Positions 34,622-43,128 of a stretch of DNA of 64,000 bases are shown here, in pieces; position 1 is the first letter of the stretch; every line of letters begins with the position of its first letter. This DNA comes from JBJTUH01 sp044346175 (GTDB lineage: Bacteria > Cyanobacteriota > Vampirovibrionia > Vampirovibrionales > JAJTHC01), in NCBI GenBank assembly GCA_044346175.1, contig JBIIZQ010000001.1:1-64000 (forward strand), written 5' to 3'. The position numbers and the translations under genes are program-made. The notes beneath the pieces are model-generated. The model was not told where the DNA came from. It did no database searches and was given only the letters and a program-made list of their open reading frames with translations.

Positions 34622-35974
34622 ATGTTAGCAGCCCATGCTACTGGCTTTACTGTAGCCAATGGTATTTTTGTGTTGGTCTATATACTACTCGTCAGTGAGC
34701 GTTTCCCGAAGGTTATTATTACACTGTCGGGTGCTGTCTTATTGATACTCACAGGCGTTTTATCACAAAAAGAGGCACTGCACGCCATTGACTTTAACGT
34801 CATCAGTTTACTCCTTGGGATGATGATTATGGTCAATATCCTCAAGCAAACTGGAGGGTTTGAGGTCTATGGCTTAAAGTTAACGCAATGGCTTGCGGGG
34901 CATGTGCAAGGTAAATCTTATGAGCGTCACTTATGGGCAGTTCTTTTTGTGATGTTAAACATCTTTACGGCATTAGGCTCCGCCTTACTCGATAATGTCA
35001 CGATGGTGATGCTCATGGGCAGTGTCACACTCGCTTTGGCAAAACCACTACGCTTACCCGTGATACCTTTTATACTGGCTCAAGTGTTATGTGCTAACGT
35101 TGGGGGAAGTGCCACACTTATTGGCGACCCTCCAAACATCATGATAGGCAGTGCGGCAAAGCTTGATTTTATGAGCTTTCTTTATCATGTCACGCCCTGT
35201 ATTATCCTCATGTTACCACCTGTTTTGCTTTTTTTGGTATGGGTCTTTAGGAAAAGTCTGTGGGTCAATGCCTCACAAGAAGACGCACCCAACCTACAGG
35301 CATTGCAAAACCTAACCCCAGAGCAATATTGGCAACATCAAACCCTATGGCAACAAGGGTTATGGGTGTTAGGGGGCGTATTATTCGGGATGGTACTTCA
35401 CCACAGTATTCATCAGGAGGTTGGTACCTTGTCGCTTGCGGGGGCTGTGGTCATGCTATGTTTACAAAAGCCTGAAAAAATTTGGCAGGATATTGAGTGG
35501 GACACCCTCTTTTTCTTTATCGGGCTTTTCATTTTAGTGGGGGGGCTTGAAAAAGTAGGCAGTTTGAACCTTTTAGCTTCTTTCGTGACACAAGCAACCC
35601 ATGGTGATATGAACCTTTTAAAACAGATGTTACTTTGGGGTTCTGCACTATGCTCCGCCCTTGTGGATAACATCCCTTACACCGCCACCATGATACCTCT
35701 TTTAAAACAAGTAACCGTGGCATTACCCGCCTTACAAAAAGCATATGCCTTAGATACGCACGTGCTGTGGTGGAGCTTATCCCTAGGAGCCTGCTTAGGA
35801 GGCAATGCCACTTTAATTGGTGCCACGGCTAATGTGGTTGCCGTTGAGATGTTACGCCATCAAGCAGGGGTACACCTTACTTTTAAAGACTTTCTTCGTA
35901 TAGGCGTACCCACTACACTCATTACTTTAGTTATTGCAAGTGTATACCTTATGGTAAGATATGCCCCAGTATGA
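34622..35974 (+). CDS. ArsB/NhaD-like ion permease
   Basis: About 450 residues with about 11 hydrophobic segments and internal two-fold similarity. GGSATLIGDPPNIMIGSAA in the first half and GGNATLIGATANVVAVEM in the second are the re-entrant loop motifs of the ion-transporter superfamily containing ArsB, NhaD and SLC13. The pairing DPPN/ATAN is closest to the ArsB/NhaD group (arsenite or Na+/H+). No ars genes flank it. Two GTG codons at 34607 and 34610 are other possible starts; ATG 34622 is chosen. Confidence 0.85.
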   Translation: MLAAHATGFTVANGIFVLVYILLVSERFPKVIITLSGAVLLILTGVLSQKEALHAIDFNVISLLLGMMIMVNILKQTGGFEVYGLKLTQWLAGHVQGKSYERHLWAVLFVMLNIFTALGSALLDNVTMVMLMGSVTLALAKPLRLPVIPFILAQVLCANVGGSATLIGDPPNIMIGSAAKLDFMSFLYHVTPCIILMLPPVLLFLVWVFRKSLWVNASQEDAPNLQALQNLTPEQYWQHQTLWQQGLWVLGGVLFGMVLHHSIHQEVGTLSLAGAVVMLCLQKPEKIWQDIEWDTLFFFIGLFILVGGLEKVGSLNLLASFVTQATHGDMNLLKQMLLWGSALCSALVDNIPYTATMIPLLKQVTVALPALQKAYALDTHVLWWSLSLGACLGGNATLIGATANVVAVEMLRHQAGVHLTFKDFLRIGVPTTLITLVIASVYLMVRYAPV

Positions 35975-36094
35975 TGTGATAAACTGGATGTAATGAGCGG
36001 GCTGTTTTCAAATGCTAAGCCACTCTACCGCACCTGTCGGGTTTATTGTGTGTTTCTCTGTATTTAGGTTCTTAAGTTTTTAGCACGCTTCACC

Positions 36095-38200
36095 ATGATG
36101 TGGTTTCGTCAAAAAATTATCTATTGGCGCGTTTCGCCTCAGGACTCAGCCCTCAGTATGCCTCTAACCGCTTGGTTAGAAGCCTATCAGCAGGTCGTAT
36201 TGGAAGAACCTCAGGAACCCTACCTCTCTCCTTTGAAAGAGGCATCAAGTCATACGCAGGTAAACAGCTCTACCGACACACATAACCTCTTTGAACCTTG
36301 GCAGCTTAAAGCCCAAGTAGCCACACTGCACTACCCTATTAACCCTTTAGAGATTGAAGCACAAGTGTTTCATCAACTGGCTCAGGAAGTCGGCATTTAT
36401 TTGCATCAAGTGACTTCCTTTCGTGCATTGCTAGAAGCCATGAGCTTACTACAACCCGACTGGGTCATGATTGGCGTAGAAGCCGCCACACTTCGAGAGA
36501 GTCATCTGACCTCCCCTGACCTCTTTGACCCCAACGAAGAAACGAATTTTAAAACTGCTGACCATGGTCTTTCGGCACTCATCCCCCATATTAAAAAAGT
36601 CCTCCTACTACAGCAACGCTTATGGCTAGAACACCCCCTTTCACTGGGTAGTGGCTCGCCTGAACTCCAAAAAGAGCTGCCTTCAAGAATTCCTCTTTTT
36701 GTTTGGCACTTACCGCCTGATGCCAAAGTACTCTCCCAACAGGAACTTGAATTTGGATTTCAGCCGTTACCCCTTGCCTTGCCTGATATTGCCTCCCCTA
36801 CAGTCTCCCCCGATGTTAGCACCTTGTGTGATTTCAACCACACAGAAGTGGAAGAGAAACCTCGTCCTAGTCCTGAAGCATCTGACAGCCCCCCTACAGG
36901 TTCTATTGCCTATCATTGGCTTGTGCTACAACACTTGTTTGATGGTGCTGATGACGTATTGGCACACAGCCTGAGTGAACTAGAAGTCACCATTCGTTTA
37001 TTGGCCCATAGTCGTAGACTTGTGGAGTCACAACGATGGCCAGATACCCTCATGCCTGCTGGCAGCGTATTGCAACGTTTTTTACTACGGGAAGTAGCTC
37101 AAGCACAACTTGCCATGGCTGAATCTTACCAGCAGCAACGGTACAATCCTTTATCATCTCAAGATACTTCCAAGATTGAAACCTCTGAGAGTATTGAAGC
37201 CTCCTTTGCACAGGTGGTCTCGACCCCACAAGCTTGGATGATACTGTTTAAGATACGAGCTTGGGATACACTCAAGCGCCTTTATGGAAAATCTTTCAGC
37301 GATGAAGCAACCTTCCTCACCACTCGGATGCTACTGCAAGAAACCCAAGCACATGAGGTGGTTTTCCAACTCACAGAAGATGTGTTTGTATGGTGGGGCA
37401 GTGGGAGCCAACGTGCTGAAGCCGTTGCCGATACCCTCACCCAACAGTGGCGGAGTATCTTACAGCATGAGCTATTCATGCCCTACGGTCAGGAACTCCC
37501 CGAGATGCTCGTAGAATCTGTCAACCCACAATTAACGCAACGTTTCCCAGCCCCTATCCTAAAAGCGATTGTAGCACCTGTGAGCTGGCGTGGGCATGAA
37601 CTGTTTCAACTAACCCCCTGTGAGGAAACATCTGCACATCTTCGTGATACGCTCTCGGAGGAATACCTCCAACGACTCAACTGCGTGACTGGGCTACTGG
37701 CTCAAATGCACAGCCAACTCAGTAGCATATGGCATCACCCTTCTTTACACTGGCTTACCCGCCATGGACAACTTGAAACCCTCGCGCCTTCAGGACAGGC
37801 TTTACACAAAAATGGTACACCCACTTTAAAAACGGTATGGGTTGGTATGAAAGACCCCACCATGCAGCAACTCATGAGCTTGAGTTTGTCGCTAGAAGGG
37901 TGGCATGTGGTAGGCTTGGATGCCCTCATACAGCGATTTGAAAATACAGGACAATGCCCAACCATTCAAGTGCTACACCAATGGGTACTTGCCGATATGA
38001 CCGAAGCCTATATGCCTTTTTTGGAAATGCTCCGATTACACTATCCGCAACTGACCCTTGTCACCTGTGGTACTGAAGTGCTACACAGAGACCGAGCTTT
38101 ATACCAATTAGGAAGCGAGTTACACGCCACGCATCCTTTTTCACTGCTTGAACTCATGAAATGGGTCGCCCTCCGTTATCCCTCCTCACTGGCAGAGTAG
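36095..38200 (+). CDS. Large protein with degenerate GGDEF-like and receiver-like domains
   Basis: 701 residues, no family recognised with certainty. Residues about 378-450 follow the GGDEF fold: WMILFKIRAWDTLKRLYG corresponds to the substrate-binding 'DxDxFKxxND.YGH' strand and helix, and VVFQLTEDVFVWWG stands where 'RYGGEEFxxLL' is expected, so the active site is lost. Residues about 577-700 resemble a CheY receiver: WVLADMTEAYMPFLEML takes the place of the phospho-Asp strand, LVTCGTE has the Thr/Ser position, and THPFSLLELMKWV stands for the K-P-F loop. The N-terminal 300 residues are unclassified. No signal peptide. Probably a regulatory protein without catalytic activity. Confidence 0.65.
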   Translation: MMWFRQKIIYWRVSPQDSALSMPLTAWLEAYQQVVLEEPQEPYLSPLKEASSHTQVNSSTDTHNLFEPWQLKAQVATLHYPINPLEIEAQVFHQLAQEVGIYLHQVTSFRALLEAMSLLQPDWVMIGVEAATLRESHLTSPDLFDPNEETNFKTADHGLSALIPHIKKVLLLQQRLWLEHPLSLGSGSPELQKELPSRIPLFVWHLPPDAKVLSQQELEFGFQPLPLALPDIASPTVSPDVSTLCDFNHTEVEEKPRPSPEASDSPPTGSIAYHWLVLQHLFDGADDVLAHSLSELEVTIRLLAHSRRLVESQRWPDTLMPAGSVLQRFLLREVAQAQLAMAESYQQQRYNPLSSQDTSKIETSESIEASFAQVVSTPQAWMILFKIRAWDTLKRLYGKSFSDEATFLTTRMLLQETQAHEVVFQLTEDVFVWWGSGSQRAEAVADTLTQQWRSILQHELFMPYGQELPEMLVESVNPQLTQRFPAPILKAIVAPVSWRGHELFQLTPCEETSAHLRDTLSEEYLQRLNCVTGLLAQMHSQLSSIWHHPSLHWLTRHGQLETLAPSGQALHKNGTPTLKTVWVGMKDPTMQQLMSLSLSLEGWHVVGLDALIQRFENTGQCPTIQVLHQWVLADMTEAYMPFLEMLRLHYPQLTLVTCGTEVLHRDRALYQLGSELHATHPFSLLELMKWVALRYPSSLAE

Positions 38201-38250
38201 CACGTAGCAAAAAGCACGCTTCCTCAGCTATCTTTTCCCTATCCCTACAG

Positions 38251-39159
38251 ATGATGCCCTCTCCTACACCCCAAACACCCTTAACCCCTGAACATTTAGC
38301 CCCTGAGGTTCTAGGGCTATTTCATCCAGTGTCCCAACAAGAAGCACGCCCTCTTGTGCAACCTGCCTTTACGTCGTTTAGCTGGCAGCCTCAAAGCCAT
38401 GCCTCCAGTAAACCTCTTGCAATCATTCCCGCACGAGGCGGTAGTAAGCGTATCCCTCGCAAAAATATCAAGCCTTTCTGTGGGAAACCTATGCTTGCCT
38501 ATACCATTGAGGTTGCCTTAGCCTGTGGTTGTTTTGAAGAGGTCATGGTCTCTACGGATGACCCTGAAATGGCAACCCTTGCCCAAAGCCTAGGCGCCAA
38601 GGTTCCTTTTTATCGAGAAACCAACACAGCCCACGATATGGCAATGCTCGCCGATGTGCTAAGTGAGGTTCTTTACACTTATGATACGACCCTACAACGT
38701 TATTACCCTCAAGTAGCCTGTTTACTACCCACAGCGGGGCCCTTCCTCACGGTAGAACGTTTACAAGAAGGCTACCAGCTTTTAAACCAACCCTATACAC
38801 AAGAAGCAACACACTATCCTGATAGTGTCGTACCCCTTGTCCCTTTTGGATACCCTGTATGGCGTGGGGTTGTACAACCGAATCCGAACACACCTGCTTT
38901 TACGATGGCCTGGCCTCAGTTTTACAATACACGCTCGCAAGACCTTCCAACCCTGTGGCACGACGCAGCCCAGTTTTACTGGCTACGTACGGAAGCCTTA
39001 CTTGTACATCAGCAACTGTTTATGCCTTGTAGCGTTGGGCTTTACTTGAAGGAGTGGGAAGCTCAAGACATCGACACGCACGACGATTGGCACCGAGCCG
39101 AGCTGAAATACCAAACCCTACAAGCGATGCACCTAGCCCGCACTAGTACCAGTCGATAA
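38251..39159 (+). CDS. pseF: Cytidylyltransferase of the pseudaminic acid (PseF) type
   Basis: 302 residues from ATG 38251. LAIIPARGGSKRIPRKNIK is the CTP-binding loop of CMP-nonulosonate synthetases; CGKPMLAYTIEVAL, VMVSTDDPEMATLA and SQDLPTLWHDAAQFYW are typical of PseF, which makes CMP-pseudaminic acid for surface or flagellar glycans. About 50 extra N-terminal residues precede the domain. The frame overlaps the end of the previous gene if started earlier. No other pseudaminic acid genes are here. It converges with the first pentapeptide-repeat gene, overlapping 17 bases. Confidence 0.82.
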   Translation: MMPSPTPQTPLTPEHLAPEVLGLFHPVSQQEARPLVQPAFTSFSWQPQSHASSKPLAIIPARGGSKRIPRKNIKPFCGKPMLAYTIEVALACGCFEEVMVSTDDPEMATLAQSLGAKVPFYRETNTAHDMAMLADVLSEVLYTYDTTLQRYYPQVACLLPTAGPFLTVERLQEGYQLLNQPYTQEATHYPDSVVPLVPFGYPVWRGVVQPNPNTPAFTMAWPQFYNTRSQDLPTLWHDAAQFYWLRTEALLVHQQLFMPCSVGLYLKEWEAQDIDTHDDWHRAELKYQTLQAMHLARTSTSR

Positions 39160-40201
39160 TACCATAATCAATATGCTGAATCATGGGTTCACCCGCTTCA
39201 TCCAGCTTGAGTTGTCCTTGCTCATCAAGTTGCACAAAGAGATTCCCTTGGTTTCTGTCCCCCAATACAAACCCAAGATTCTCTTTAAGAAGCTTGTTAT
39301 AGGCATTCACTGATTTTTGCACTTTATCACGGTCTGTCTTACTTAAATTTGTATCACGCAAGGGTGTACCTTTTGCTGTATCCATCACTAAATATAACTT
39401 TTCAGGCTCCTGTTTTGGAATGAAATGCCCTTTATAATGCACCAAGTTCTCTCCGAGTTTAAGTTTTTGGGCAAGTTCAGGTTGATGGGTCTCAAAGTCT
39501 TTTAAACGTTTTTGAATGATTTGCATATTCTCAACTTCAGGGGGATGATAACTCCCAAGAACTTTAGTGGTAAATTTAGGAGAAACCTTCACCCCCTGAT
39601 TAAACTCACCACCAAGATACGTATAACCTGAACGCTCTGAAGTAAGTTGCGTAGGCATTTTTGTATCAGGGCGTACTGTGGCGGTTGCTCGTGCTTTTTT
39701 CGACATCAAAGCACCTGTTAAATCAGCCCCCTGAAGGTCAGCCCCTTCAAAAGAAGTTTGATAAGTTTTACCTCGTTGCATCACATCATTGAGGTTTGCA
39801 TGAGTCAGGTCTGTGTATTTCAGATTGGCATCTTTGAAGGTTGCTCCCCTCAACTCTGCTTTGGAAAGATTCGCACGCTCAAGGTTGGCACCCTCTAAAA
39901 GGGTAGCTCGCTCGTGAAGTGCTAACCCCGAAAGATTCGCACGGGGGGCGTGAATCGTCGGTAATTTGACATTTGGTTTTTGCCGCTGGAGGTCTTTCTG
40001 ACCTTCCTTAATGTACTGAGCCCGAGTTAAAATTGCTTGAGCGTCACTAGGGGTTGTAAAACGGGAAATATGCACCCGTCCTACACCGCTTCCTTTCCCT
40101 GACAACGCACGGCTGTATTTATGATTCATACTGGCAAGGGTAAGATTTCTCCTTGCACCACTATAAACTTTTTGGGCGGCAGATAATACAGATGTAACCA
40201 T
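39143..40201 (-). CDS. Pentapeptide-repeat protein with C-terminal kinase-like module
   Basis: 352 residues. Residues 86-165 are pentapeptide repeats of the A(N/D)LxX type. The remainder follows a minimal protein-kinase fold: a glycine-rich turn (YLGGEFNQGV, about 195-204), Lys213 at the 'VAIK' place, a helix with Glu (PEVENMQ), a hinge (KLYLVMDTAKG), the catalytic loop GDRNQGNLFV (Asp315, Asn320) and IDYG (Asp345) in place of DFG. The protein stops 5 residues after this motif, so there is no activation segment or C-lobe. A paralogue follows at 40367. Function unknown; a phosphotransferase or pseudokinase is inference. Confidence 0.75.
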   Translation of the reverse strand: MVTSVLSAAQKVYSGARRNLTLASMNHKYSRALSGKGSGVGRVHISRFTTPSDAQAILTRAQYIKEGQKDLQRQKPNVKLPTIHAPRANLSGLALHERATLLEGANLERANLSKAELRGATFKDANLKYTDLTHANLNDVMQRGKTYQTSFEGADLQGADLTGALMSKKARATATVRPDTKMPTQLTSERSGYTYLGGEFNQGVKVSPKFTTKVLGSYHPPEVENMQIIQKRLKDFETHQPELAQKLKLGENLVHYKGHFIPKQEPEKLYLVMDTAKGTPLRDTNLSKTDRDKVQKSVNAYNKLLKENLGFVLGDRNQGNLFVQLDEQGQLKLDEAGEPMIQHIDYGIIDWY

Positions 40202-40230
40202 ATAGAGGGCTTTACACTCTCTTTCTCTAT

Positions 40231-40326
40231 CTCTCTCTTAAAAAATAGCGATGTCATCGCTTATAACAATCAAACCAACTCTCTCTTAAAAAATAGCGAT
40301 GTCATCGCTTATAACAATCAAACCAA
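40231..40326. repeat. Perfect 48-base tandem duplication with internal hairpins
   Basis: 40231-40278 and 40279-40326 are identical. Each unit contains AGCGATG, T, CATCGCT (7-bp arms; first copy 40247-40261), preceded by TTAAAAAATA. It lies directly upstream of the start of the 352-residue pentapeptide gene, so it could hold operators or paired RNA hairpins. Confidence 0.85.
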
Positions 40327-40366
40327 GAAGGTTTGTCTGATTGCCTCAGGGATGTCTCCTGTTAAC

Positions 40367-41539
40367 CTATCGCCAACTCACTGAGCCATAATCAATGTGT
40401 TGAATGAGAGGCTGTCCATCGGCACCGAGTTTTACACGTCCTTGCTCGTTGAAGTGTACAAAGATATTACCAGAACTTCTATCCAAAAGCTCAAACCCTA
40501 GGTAGTGACTAAAAAAGTCATTACGTAGTTGTGCCGCTTCACGAACTTTAGAACGCTCTGAAGGGGTTAAATGGGATAGGGCTTCACTCAAAGGCTGTCC
40601 TTGCGCCCTCTCCATAACAACATAGTGATGCTCTGGATTTTTGGGGTCAATAAAAGTACCACGATAGTTTACAAGCATACTACGCAGTTCTTTTGCAACG
40701 TCTGGATTTGTTTTTTCTAACGTACCCAAACGTTCTTCAATGCGTTGCATATGACTTAATTCTGTGGAAGAAGGCGGTAGTCTTTTGGTCACAAGACGCT
40801 TACCCACTTTAACACCCAAGTTATTCTGACCCACATCATAACCATAACCACTGCGTTCAGGGGTGAAATGCTCAGGAAGTAAAGCGGTCTCTACATTTTT
40901 GGCATTTTTAAGTCTTTTCTCAGCAACCGTGGCTCTAAACAAACTGGCTTGATGTAAATCAGCATCCGTAAAATTGGTTTGATGCAAAATACCTCTTGAT
41001 AAACGGGCTTGACTTAAATCACTGCCTTGTAAATCTGCCTGCGTTAAATTGGCTTTAATCATATCAGCACCTTTTAAATTGGCAGCCTTGAGTTTGGCTC
41101 CTGTTAAATTAGCTTCATAGGCAGAAACGGCTTGCAAATTCGCCTCTTCAAAATTGGCACCTCTAAGACTTGTACCAGCTAACTGAGCGGTGGGTAAATG
41201 AGCCTGTTTAAGATTAGCACGCTCTAAAATGGTTGATTTTTCAGGCAGGGTCAATCCTGTTAAGTTTGCCTTGGGTGCATGAATACGAGGCGTGTTTGTC
41301 AAACGTCCTGTCTGTTGTGCAAGCTCCATTTGTTGGTTTTTCAGCTGATGTGCTTGGCGAACAATGGTCTGAGCCTGCTTGGGTTGAATGGTAGGATGAA
41401 TCCGTATATCTCCTATGCCACTGCCAACCCCCTCTGCAAAGCGATTAAAAGCCCGTTGCATTTTATTCAATGTGATACGAGTTTTTAAACCACTATTGAG
41501 TTTTTGATAAGGTATTTTGGGTAAGTTGGTGGTAAGCAT
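40367..41539 (-). CDS. Pentapeptide-repeat protein with C-terminal kinase-like module, paralogue
   Basis: 390 residues, related along its length to the neighbour at 39143. Residues 89-205 hold about 22 pentapeptide units (for example ANLTGAKLKAANLKGADM). The C-terminal module has VGQNNLGVKV (about 236-245), Lys252, a hinge HYVVMERAQG (about 305-314), a catalytic loop LLDRSSGNIFV with Asp353 and Asn358, and HIDYG with Asp383; it ends 5 residues later (SVSWR). The shared tail 'QPLIQHIDYG...W' is almost identical in both proteins. A minimal kinase lacking a C-lobe is unusual. Possibly secreted or host-directed, but no signal is visible. Confidence 0.75.
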   Translation of the reverse strand: MLTTNLPKIPYQKLNSGLKTRITLNKMQRAFNRFAEGVGSGIGDIRIHPTIQPKQAQTIVRQAHQLKNQQMELAQQTGRLTNTPRIHAPKANLTGLTLPEKSTILERANLKQAHLPTAQLAGTSLRGANFEEANLQAVSAYEANLTGAKLKAANLKGADMIKANLTQADLQGSDLSQARLSRGILHQTNFTDADLHQASLFRATVAEKRLKNAKNVETALLPEHFTPERSGYGYDVGQNNLGVKVGKRLVTKRLPPSSTELSHMQRIEERLGTLEKTNPDVAKELRSMLVNYRGTFIDPKNPEHHYVVMERAQGQPLSEALSHLTPSERSKVREAAQLRNDFFSHYLGFELLDRSSGNIFVHFNEQGRVKLGADGQPLIQHIDYGSVSWR

Positions 41540-41666
41540 CTTGGGTAATAGAAGTGGTTGTATGCTGCGTGCGAAAAAGGAGAGAAAATAATACTATTTA
41601 AGAAAATAAAAACGGTTATTGTGTAGTATTGCCTTCAAGGAAAAAATACGTTGCGCCATTCACGTC

Positions 41667-41686
41667 ATACCGATGCAAATCGGTAT
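41667..41686. repeat. Dispersed palindrome, ATACCGAT type
   Basis: ATACCGAT, GCAA, ATCGGTAT with perfect arms, preceded by CGTC and followed by CCATC. It lies in the gap between the paralogue pair and the HemD-like gene. Confidence 0.8.
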
Positions 41687-41754
41687 CCATCTTTTGTGCA
41701 TACGTTGGTTTTTTTGCGGGAACCCTCTCCTGCGTTAGGTTTGGGGTCTTGTAG

Positions 41755-41775
41755 GGGACGGTTTGTAACCGTCCC
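41755..41775. repeat. Dispersed palindrome, GGGACGGTT type
   Basis: GGGACGGTT, TGT, AACCGTCCC with perfect arms, preceded by GTAG. A second element of the same family follows at 41799-41819. Confidence 0.8.
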
Positions 41776-41798
41776 GTCGGTAGGGGGTGTCAGATTGC

Positions 41799-41819
41799 GG
41801 GAGGGTTAGAAACCCTCCC
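41799..41819. repeat. Dispersed palindrome, GGGAGGGTT type
   Basis: GGGAGGGTT, AGA, AACCCTCCC with perfect arms, followed by CTACAG. It ends one base before the stop codon of the HemD-like gene on the minus strand, so it may serve as that gene's 3' hairpin. Confidence 0.8.
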
Positions 41820-42857
41820 CTACAGACAATTTTTCACTTTTACCTGAGAGGCAAGAAAACCACGGAGCCAGTGATAGGTTTCAGACAGCTGATGCCCAGA
41901 ATGCTCAGGACATAACACTTGCCAAAAAGAAGTATCCTGATACATCTCACACTGGCTTAAAAGGCTTTGTAAACAGACACGTGTACTGTGTCCCATACAC
42001 AGGTAATAGGTATACGTTTGCTTAAAATAGACAACCCACTCAGGGTAAGTTTTATATAGTGTCTCCTGCCATGCAAGCCAAGCTTTAGCACTTTCAGGAC
42101 TCGTAAGCCATACCACCCGCCATGGATGGTGTTTTAAACTCTCGTACCAAGCATGGGCATGGCGTACGGTGAGTGCGTCCATCGTGTAAGGTTCACTACG
42201 ATATAAGGTTGTCACCTCAGGAGAGGGAAGATGATGCGTATCGCTGCATTGTATCAATGCCTGTAGGGTTTCATCACGTGCGAGGTCTCCTCGAGGGAGC
42301 CACAATCGCACTTGGGCTTGTGGGTGTGTAAGCGTAGAAAGGTGGTTTTTTGCCCACAAACGAATCCAGCCACCCTGTGCGATACTTTCGGGGGAGTCGT
42401 CTTTCCTTGAAGGGGGTACCCATGGCTCAGGATGACACAAGGCATGTAATTGATGCGTTTGAAGATACAAGCTTTGCCAACGGCGAGAGGTACTCTCGCC
42501 AATACATGCCACCCGCCACAACAATGACTCGGGTACGGGAGAGGGTGTACTTAAACGATTAGCGTGTGTTAACCAATAACACAATGCTTGATGGGCATAC
42601 AATGCCACATTAGGGCTGGCTAAAAAGAACCAATAATACTCAAGACCTAAGCCACCCCATTGAGAGGAGGGTTTCGGTAACAAACCCCGTAAAGGAGGTA
42701 TATTTTGAATATCAAGAGGATATATTTTTCTTGGATAAACCCATACAGTGGACGCATCAGGATGTCCGCACTGTTGTAGGGTGGTATGCCATCGTTCCGT
42801 TTGTGCATCGTCTGGTCGTATAAGCCAAAGCCAAGGTGTGCCTTCATAAGAAAACAT
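41820..42857 (-). CDS. HemD-like protein (uroporphyrinogen-III synthase family)
   Basis: 345 residues with the loose two-domain pattern of HemD. LWLIRPDDAQTERW opens like other HEM4 proteins ('RPxxxxxxLxxxL'), YYWFFLASPNVALYA matches the 'TSxNAV' strand, VACIGESTSRRWQS the 'VGxxTA' turn, VRLWLPRGDLARDETL the 'RGxxxRxxL' motif and VVWLTSPESAKAWL the second-domain 'TSP' strand. HEM4 proteins vary greatly, so the assignment is moderate. It would close the tetrapyrrole ring in haem synthesis. No other hem gene is nearby. It is large for this family (about 250). Confidence 0.55.
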   Translation of the reverse strand: MFSYEGTPWLWLIRPDDAQTERWHTTLQQCGHPDASTVWVYPRKIYPLDIQNIPPLRGLLPKPSSQWGGLGLEYYWFFLASPNVALYAHQALCYWLTHANRLSTPSPVPESLLWRVACIGESTSRRWQSLYLQTHQLHALCHPEPWVPPSRKDDSPESIAQGGWIRLWAKNHLSTLTHPQAQVRLWLPRGDLARDETLQALIQCSDTHHLPSPEVTTLYRSEPYTMDALTVRHAHAWYESLKHHPWRVVWLTSPESAKAWLAWQETLYKTYPEWVVYFKQTYTYYLCMGHSTRVCLQSLLSQCEMYQDTSFWQVLCPEHSGHQLSETYHWLRGFLASQVKVKNCL

Positions 42858-43128
42858 AACGGTTGCTCTTTAAAACGTCTTTTTCTGATATGGAAATCAC
42901 ACTAGGTTTCATGATACACTAAAAGTGTATTTTTATGGGGTTAAAGTCATAAACAGGTATACTATCACCTGTCTTTTTCAACAGCATCAACCTTTCCAAC
43001 CAATTTCAACAGATTTTCGTACACTTCGATACAACCACGGCACATAAGAATTGCTCTTTGTGCGGAGGGGGTACTTGTATCTCTTTCCTTTTCTGAACTT
43101 TCTTTTACATCGTGAAGGTCATTCTGCT

